From: Triplophysa rosa
Lineage: Eukaryota > Chordata > Actinopteri > Cypriniformes > Nemacheilidae
DNA: 64,000 bases
Reading direction: 5' to 3'
NCBI RefSeq assembly: GCF_024868665.1
Contig: NC_079907.1
Span: 23,002,600-23,066,599 of the forward strand
The notes beneath the pieces are model-generated. The model was not told the DNA's origin, searched no databases, and saw only the letters and a list, made by a program, of their open reading frames with translations. A program made the translations under genes and the position numbers. This document shows, piece by piece, positions 58,801 through 64,000 of the stretch. Numbering within the stretch: position 1 is the stretch's first letter; every line of letters begins with the position of its first letter.

Positions 58801-61800
58801 GTCCTCGATGTTGATATAAAGGCTACAGAAGTGTCAAACAAGACAAACATACCTCCTAATCACATTTTAAAGGGGTCATATGGCGCGAAAACGTGTTTTT
58901 CTGTGTCTTTGGTGTGTTATAAGTTGCTCATGCGTGTATCAGACGTGTAAAACTGCAGAAATGAAAGTGTGGGAACAAAAGATGCATTCTATGTAAAAGC
59001 GAATGCTCACCCAGACCTGCCTGAAACGCCTCGTGTAGCCACACCCCCACATCTACGTCAGTTGGTGGTCTGATTTGACTGAGACCGCCCAAATGTAGAC
59101 GCAAGTAAGGTGGGCGACCTATCAGTACAATTGAAGAGGAACCTGATGTTCCAAATATGGTCAGAGGCGTTACATTTCCCTCACACGCTTGCAGTATTCC
59201 ACCAATCACTACGAACTGGTGAACTGGCCAATCACAGCACACCTCGATGAGCTTTGTAAAAAATCTGCGCGTTTCAGAGAGGCGGAGCAAAGAGGAGATA
59301 CAAACATGCACAGTGTGTGGATAATACAGCGTTTATGAACCTTAAATCCTGTTACACATTACATCACATCTAAAACAAACCATAATATTCCTTTTAGCCG
59401 TGTCATATGACCCCTTTAAAAGTACACAATATAAACAAATATACAATATGAACACTTATCCAACCACAGAGCCATGTTTGTGTGAAATTGAAATCCATTA
59501 TTATTAACATGGTGGAGCTCTTTCAGCAGTCCACATCTCTCCAGCCTGACCAAGGTGTTTTAAAGGACCTACGGGATGCCACTGTAGTAAATGAAAGTAG
59601 GAAATGGAGGCGCTGTACTGCTGAATCACCGTGTCACTGCTGAAACACTTCACCGACACACACTACCAAACACCGATGGTTTCCATGGAAATGATCAGGA
59701 AAAGCACGAAACGACACGAGAGTGGGTGTGAGGGTGGTACCTACCCCAGAAACTGAGCCCCGGCCGGGCCCACCTCCACCAGCCGGCTCGCCAACCCCTC
59801 ACCCTCCACCATGGGCGGCAGAGACGCCAGCTTGTGTCGCTTGACCAGGCGGCACGTGATGCGCGTGGGTGCCGTGCACTTGCGCGGTGGGATGATGATG
59901 CGCATGCCGTTGTGGCGACTTCCTCGCATGGAGCCGCCGCGAGCGTCCACCATGAAGCTCACCAAAAACCTGCAGCAGATGAAGAAACGCTCAGCATCTG
60001 AACGGCTTTGAGAAGTCAGTCGTCCCATGCCGTGAGATTGAGGGAGCGCGTTATTTCAGGTCATTCCGTGCAACCCGGTGCGAATGTTGGTTCATACGGT
60101 GTGTTAACATATTCACTATTAGTGTACAAGAACGGTTACAATACAACTCAACCAAACCACACATTATTTCATTGATCCAAAAATTTAATTCAAGAAAATT
60201 AGATTCGTGTCACTTTAGATTAGACCTGGAACATTGAAGTGCACATAAAAGCATTATTATTTAAAGAAATGAAGTGATGTGACAGTGCACGGATGGTCTT
60301 CTTTGGCCAGGGACAATGTGTTTAAGTGTTGACAAAACAATATTGATCCTTTTGACACTATACACCAGTCATTGGGTGAATCAAACACGACCAGTCCTAA
60401 ACATTTCTGCATCATATTTCACACCAAAATGACAAACTGTTTTGCTCATTGAAGTATTACAGTATAAGACAACTGTGCATTGATTTATTATTGCATTAAT
60501 TCATTTAATGACTGTAAAAAGTAATATAGTAATAATAATATGGTATTTCTACTGTATTTCTACACTGACAACAATGAAACCTACTATAAAACTCTAAAGA
60601 TAAAACTGTTGATGCATATGAAAATGAGAATTTGGAGAATATCATTTCTTTGTGGTTTTGTAATGAAATATGACTTTGAAATGATTGTGCTCAACCGAGA
60701 TGTGCTCATCTGGAACTTTCTCTTGGTGCGATTGAAATATGAATACCGTATGTTTTAGTTATTGTGCACATCTCAACCCGGAAGGCTTGAGCATGCGCAG
60801 AAATAAACCTGTCACTGATGACAGAATAAGTCAAATATCACATCATCTGTTCTTAGACCGCAGGTGAGTGAGAAAGAAACACAGAGAGAAATCTCGGATC
60901 ACATGAGTATTCATCACCTGTTGTCCGTTTGAGGATATGGGGAGGAAAAGCTGCAAAGAAACATGGAAATATGGAGCAGCAAGAAAATGATTAAAGCATC
61001 TTACAACCGGCAGCTGAATACATACATACATACATACAGCACTGTCAGCATGTTGCTATAATGCTTACTGGCTCATCCCCCCCGGCTTTACCAAACGCAA
61101 GAGTGTGTAGAGATGTCTTACCCTGAATGGACGGGACTGGACACCAGGTTGACGTTGTCCAGTGTGTCTGGAGTCCAGCTGTAGCGTCTGGCAGACTCTG
61201 TGTTGTACTCTTTGGCTAAAGCCAGATGCTGAAACAGAAAACACGGACAGCTCAGAACTCAACAAACACTCACTGTGGTAAAGCGCGGTGAAGAGTCGCA
61301 CTGCTCCTGCATGAAATTATGATGTGCTCATCCTGCAGCCACAATCCATCAAACCACATGCAGGATGAAAGAGAACAGAAGACCAAAGAGAGCCAAAAGA
61401 ATGTGTGAAAAGCTGTAAAAATCATACGGATAGATGATGCATCACGTCTGCCTGCATTGGCTTGTGCATTGAGAAACGATGCAGAATTACTCGGGGTTTT
61501 AATACCTTATAATGGGGGTCGACAAGGGTGGGCATGTCTTTACAGAGCCCCTGAAGCGTTTGAAGAGAACAGATAAGAAACCAAACATCAGAGGCGGGGA
61601 TTTCATTGAGCTCCAAAACACTAACTTACTGTGTTTTATTGAACTTTATAGGAATTTTATGAATACATGTTATCAAGTACATTTTATAGACGGTTTCATT
61701 GGACGCACACGCCTGGCCCAAAGTTAACTTCCAGTCTGGCTATTGGCATAATAAAAAAAAACATTAATATTTTAATCAATTAATATTGATATTCACATTT

Positions 61801-63295
61801 TATTGATGATAACATACATTTACATTTATGCATTTGGCAGATGCTTTTATCCAAAGCGACTTACATTACATTATACTGTACATTTGTTTCTAAGTGCAAT
61901 CCCTGGGACCGAAGCCATGACCTTGGCGTTGTTAGCACCATGCTCTAACCACTGAGCCCCAGGAAAGATAATTAATGACAATTGTATTAAACAAACAATT
62001 TGTTGAATTTTATTGTATATTAATTTTTTAAAATAATCAATTTGTTGAATGGGTCGTTTAACTTTGTCGGCTTTAAGTTTGGCCACGTAACGGTTCTTCT
62101 ACTGCTAACCCAAAATAATACTGACTAGACAAACTTTTAATTTGCTAGCTAATGTCATTTACTTGTGATTTCTTTAGCTTGTTATCAGAAATAATCTACA
62201 GGGACTCTATTCCAGAGTTATTATAGTTCTGCTTTTAGTTTTATTCATATTTCAAATTAGCTTTTATTTTTGATTTTTCGTTTTTATGTTAATTTTAGTT
62301 AAACTTTTTAGCAATTTTGCTTTATATTTTTGTCATTTTATTTTTTATGTTTTTATGACGCTAAGATTAATTTTATTTAATTTTTTATTATAATTTTAGT
62401 GCTTTAAACTTATTTCCGTTTATTCCTGATGAAACATTTACATTTTTATTAGTTTAGTTTTTCCAATCATTTTAGGCCAATATTTTATATAACAGAAACT
62501 TTCTCAAAGTTTTAATTTAACGAAACGAAATAATCTTGCTCTATTCTTTGCGTATGTCTACTGGAAGTTAAGTTTGGGCTACACAAGTGTGCATACGCCA
62601 TAAGGTTTATGTTGTTGCTTTGAAAGCATCTTTAATGAAGCTCAAAATTGTAACTGAATAGGACGACATCATCGCAACATTTGCCAACAGAATTGTGATT
62701 GGTCAAACATAAGAGGTAGTGAATCATAAGTAATTTCATTCATCTCCAACGATTTACCTCACAGATGAGTTATTCATTTTATACATATACTGTATATAAC
62801 TATATATACTTTTTTAGACTACGGGTTAAAAAACGAACTGTGGTATAAAGTCATAACAATGTTTGAATCCAGACTTGTGATCTGGTTTGCCTTGTTTCTA
62901 TGATGATTGAATAAAAATATTAACACGACTCTTATCTTGGAAAAGTCCTGCAGCAGTGCCATGGTAAAGTGATGGTTTCAGATGGAAAATAACATACCAT
63001 TGTACTGAATTAGTACCATATTCATATATCGTGACAGGTACTCTGGATTCCAATGTAAACATACACTCGTCTACCCCCGTTATTATGGTTGTGGTGTTTT
63101 TGTTTCTATTCATGGCAGTATGCCACAAATGCTGAACTCAACAACAACTCAACACAGAACGTTATGAAAACATGAGGGAAAAGTGGGCATACCGTGTCCT
63201 TGGTGGGCGCCAGGATCTCTTCGATCATCATGCTGTCTCGGGTGAAGGAGCTGCGGTTGAGGGTGTTGGACCTATCCGAACTAAAGGAGCGCAGG
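36902..63295 (-). CDS. ank3: ank3 (ankyrin-G), 3' part: linker, ZU5-ZU5-UPA, giant exon, death domain, C-terminus
   Basis: Exons in transcript order: 63295-63193, 61228-61122, 60950-60918, 59969-59745, 56614-56460, 56338-56127, 55981-55774, 55701-55605, 55524-55296, 55200-55075, 53437-53315, 52913-52887, 52254-52173, 51164-44235 (giant), 43488-43414, 43107-42976, 42670-42527, 39551-38882, 38793-38577, 38067-37984, 37292-37209 and 37111-36902. After one leading base this is 3,424 codons including TAA (36904-36902). Ankyrin-G links voltage-gated channels and cell-adhesion molecules to beta-spectrin at axon initial segments and nodes. The ankyrin-repeat domain is outside the window (higher coordinates). 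The giant exon marks it as the neuronal 270/480-kDa type. Identity rests on near-identity of the ZU5/UPA and death-domain blocks to mammalian ANK3, and on synteny. Confidence 0.94.
40771..40809. repeat. (GA)n microsatellite
   Basis: About 19 GA units on the + strand in an ank3 intron. Confidence 0.9.
41560..42144. mobile_element. TTAA-type element with long inverted ends and a nested palindrome
   Basis: A 585-bp element. The ends are inverted over roughly 90 bases (AGGAACACTCCACTTTTTTT and the complement of AAAAAAAAGTGGGGTGTTCCT). It is flanked by TTAG (41556-41559, one change) and TTAA (42145-42148). Inside, a second inverted pair of about 70 bases (about 41655-41722 and 41798-41866; GTTTGCTGCCGTAACATGGC) surrounds a 75-base centre. 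Non-coding. Confidence 0.75.
42527..43488 (-). CDS. ank3: ank3 death-domain exons
   Basis: Three exons (43488-43414, 43107-42976 and 42670-42527), all phase 1, encode [56 protein letters not shown] and [20 protein letters not shown]. This is the canonical ankyrin death domain. It joins the giant exon as TDG/GPQSP. Confidence 0.95.
42786..42928. mobile_element. 143-bp TTAA-flanked MITE
   Basis: Ends AGGAATAGCTCACCC and the complement of GGTGAACTATTCCT; TTAA on both sides (42782-42785 and 42929-42932). Related by its termini to the element at 32603-33009. Confidence 0.75.
44235..51164 (-). CDS. ank3: ank3 giant exon (6,930 nt)
   Basis: Acceptor TTTAAAG at 51166-51165 and donor GGAG/GTGAAG at 44235/44234. 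It enters and leaves in phase 1 and its length is a multiple of three, so skipping it (upstream exon 52173 to 43488) keeps the frame. This allows the short isoform as in mammals. It encodes about 2,310 residues: a Ser/Thr-rich start ([23 protein letters not shown]), [74 protein letters not shown] and [24 protein letters not shown] motif in acidic context (49743-49732) matches the GABARAP-binding LIR position of mammalian ankyrin-G. Four SxIP motifs (47172-47161, 47073-47062, 44640-44629 and 44607-44596) fit EB-protein binding. The open frame continues beyond both splice sites into intron, so frame ends are not exon ends. Confidence 0.95.
53315..63295 (-). CDS. ank3: ank3 exons for linker and ZU5-ZU5-UPA spectrin-binding module
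   Basis: The first exon (63295-63193; [20 protein letters not shown]) is the linker after the ankyrin repeats. ZU5-N begins at [16 protein letters not shown]. The DAR triplet needed for beta-spectrin binding in mammals is at 59947-59939. ZU5-N runs through [19 protein letters not shown] and [22 protein letters not shown]5-C starts at [20 protein letters not shown], and UPA follows through [26 protein letters not shown] and [11 protein letters not shown] 33-nt microexon (60950-60918, [11 protein letters not shown]) sits between HSG and FLV, as in mammals. Introns are very short here: 72 bases between 55774 and 55701, and 80 bases between 55605 and 55524. Confidence 0.94.
53855..54253 (+). repeat. 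SINE3-type, 5S rRNA-derived SINE
   Basis: The head contains AGCTAAGCAGGGTTGAGCC and GGTCAGTACCTGGATGGGAG, the internal promoter (A box to C box) of 5S rRNA. This is followed by a SINE3 body (GGCCAGCAGGGGGTGCTCAC) and an LINE-type tail TGTAAAGCGCTTTGAGTAC with a TTA microsatellite end. The 5' boundary is approximate. Confidence 0.85.
54261..54488. repeat. Large hairpin palindrome
   Basis: Two arms of about 70 bases (54261-54331 and 54418-54488) are nearly perfect inverted copies. Arms start TTGCACAAGATGGCGCC and contain TTTCGGGACGCCAGGGTC. An AT-rich centre of about 86 bases separates them. MITE-like; no target duplication seen. It begins eight bases after the SINE3 tail. Confidence 0.85.
57225..57545. 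repeat. AT-rich dispersed repeat, copy 1
   Basis: Starts GTTATTATAGTTTTGATTTT and contains TTTTTCGTTTTTATGTT, TTTTAGTGCTTTAAACTTAT and CCAATCATTTTTAGG. The same order of blocks recurs at 62216-62541. Confidence 0.75.
58871..59415. mobile_element. TTAA-flanked element (AGGGGTCATATGG...CATATGACCCCT)
   Basis: A 545-bp element with inverted ends AGGGGTCATATG and CATATGACCCCT and perfect TTAA on both sides (58867-58870 and 59416-59419). Non-coding; piggyBac- or Kolobok-type by its target site. Confidence 0.85.
61019..61036. repeat. Short (ATAC)n tetranucleotide repeat
   Basis: TACATACATACATACATA in an ank3 intron. Confidence 0.85.
61506..61550 (-). CDS. ank3: Candidate 45-nt cassette exon of ank3
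   Basis: On the transcript strand a pyrimidine tract and CAG acceptor (61552-61551) precede 15 open codons, [15 protein letters not shown], followed by a good donor AAG/GTATTA. It starts and ends in phase 0. The flanking exons 63193 and 61228 also meet in phase 0, so inclusion would insert 15 residues without a shift. I do not recognise the peptide from mammalian ankyrin-G, so it is a prediction. Confidence 0.4.
61816..61965 (-). repeat. tRNA-derived SINE with L2-type tail
   Basis: Read on the minus strand: GGGGCTCAGTGGTTAGAGC (A-box-like), GGTCATGGCTTCGGTCCC (B-box-like), then GTAAGTCGCTTTGGATAAAA and CATTTGG...-type tail to ATGTAAATG. Same family as the fragment at 8186-8292. Confidence 0.8.
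62216..62541. repeat. AT-rich dispersed repeat, copy 2
   Basis: Blocks AGTTATTATAGTT, GATTTTTCGTTTTTATGTT, TTTTAGTGCTTTAAACTTAT and TTCCAATCATTTTAGG occur in the same order as at 57225-57545, with small insertions and deletions. Confidence 0.75.
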
Positions 63296-64000
63296 CTGTT
63301 GGCATTTACAGCAATACCATACAGTGCGGGGGGGATTGACAATGAAATACACACACGCACATAGACACAAACAACAAAAACACTCATTACTGCATGCAAC
63401 CTCCAGGGAAAGTGATGCACAAAGGCGGCGTCACGCTAGCCAACTCCAAACAACGGCGGTCAGAGACGTCACATCTATCACATCTAAAATCACATTCTCT
63501 TCTATAATAACAGAAGAAGAGCGCGAGAGAATAAACAGCAACAACCCAACGTTTACCTCACAAATTTATGCAAAAATGATTTCAATATTGTCTTCGTTTA
63601 TAAATCATTTTTAAAGCTGCAACCTGCAATGTTTTGGTGATCAAGTGCTGTCTCTTAGCCTGTTTCACTAGGGTCAGTTTATAACAGCAAATGTCAGTTT
63701 GACGTAATCGGACTTAAAGGCGCAGTTCTTGATTAACAGCGGCCACTAGCGTTGTATTATAGATTTGCAAAGAATGGCTCAGTCCAAACACGACGGTGGC
63801 CACCACAGTACAAAAAGATGTGGTTCTCATGTTGACGCAGGGAAGAGATCATGCGGGCATTAGAAAGACTGTAGAAAGAGCCATGTCTTATGTATTACAT
63901 CAAATAAAAGGTTTGTGGATTTTAAGTTTAAAAATAAGGATAAAAGTCAGGCAGGAGCTAGGACCTGCGTTAATATTATAAAGACTTTACAGCAAAGACG
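63296..64000. other. Start of the next upstream ank3 intron
   Basis: No exon recognised up to the window edge. TTAAAGCTGCAACC at 63611-63624 is a left end of the 2213-2418 MITE family without a partner. Confidence 0.5.

Larger units (their letters stand above)
56615..59744. other. ank3 intron with AT-rich repeat and TTAA element
   Basis: Holds an AT-rich dispersed repeat (57225-57545) and a TTAA-flanked element (58871-59415). Short open frames near 57950-58450 show no family resemblance and no splice-phase fit, so they are not called. Confidence 0.5.

Overview
The window is vertebrate nuclear DNA, most likely from a cyprinid or closely related teleost. All genes are split by GT-AG introns, and the repeats are fish-type: a 5S rRNA-derived SINE3, a DANA-like tRNA SINE, L2 remnants, many short hAT and TTAA-flanked DNA elements, and long CA/TG and GA microsatellites. 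No bacterial or viral genome features, CRISPR arrays or operons are present.

Five genes lie in the order phyhipl (+, last exon only), fam13c (-), slc16a9 (-), ccdc6 (-) and ank3 (-, 3' two-thirds). This matches the human 10q21 block PHYHIPL-FAM13C-SLC16A9-CCDC6-ANK3 as known from gene maps. I rebuilt exon chains by splice sites, reading phase and family resemblance. The phases close exactly for fam13c (10 exons, 452 aa), slc16a9 (5 coding exons, 485 aa) and ccdc6 (9 exons, 421 aa). For ank3, 23 exons encode 3,423 aa, from the linker before ZU5 to the stop codon; they include a single 6,930-nt giant exon. The genes are functionally unrelated: a phytanoyl-CoA-hydroxylase-interacting-protein relative, a FAM13 coiled-coil protein, a monocarboxylate-transporter-family carrier, a coiled-coil protein, and ankyrin-G, the axon-initial-segment scaffold. 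The neighbourhood reflects ancestral synteny, not a pathway.

Layout: 1-1139 hAT element and phyhipl terminal exon; 1140-2958 3' UTRs and a MITE; 2959-15001 fam13c, whose intron 1 carries a complete antisense Ty1/copia element (10177-14394) with identical LTRs; 15002-20518 CpG-rich promoter, intergenic repeats and a solo LTR; 20519-26150 slc16a9; 26150-34185 ccdc6; 34186-36901 intergenic DNA and probable ank3 3' UTR; 36902-64000 ank3.

The most interesting points are: fam13c intron 2, which begins with an AC repeat beside its 5' splice site and ends with a very long TG repeat against its 3' splice site; the young copia element with half-tRNA-type priming and an in-frame loss of most of RNase H; five TTAA-flanked MITEs of different sequence; candidate in-phase small exons in ank3; and a GC-AG intron in ccdc6.
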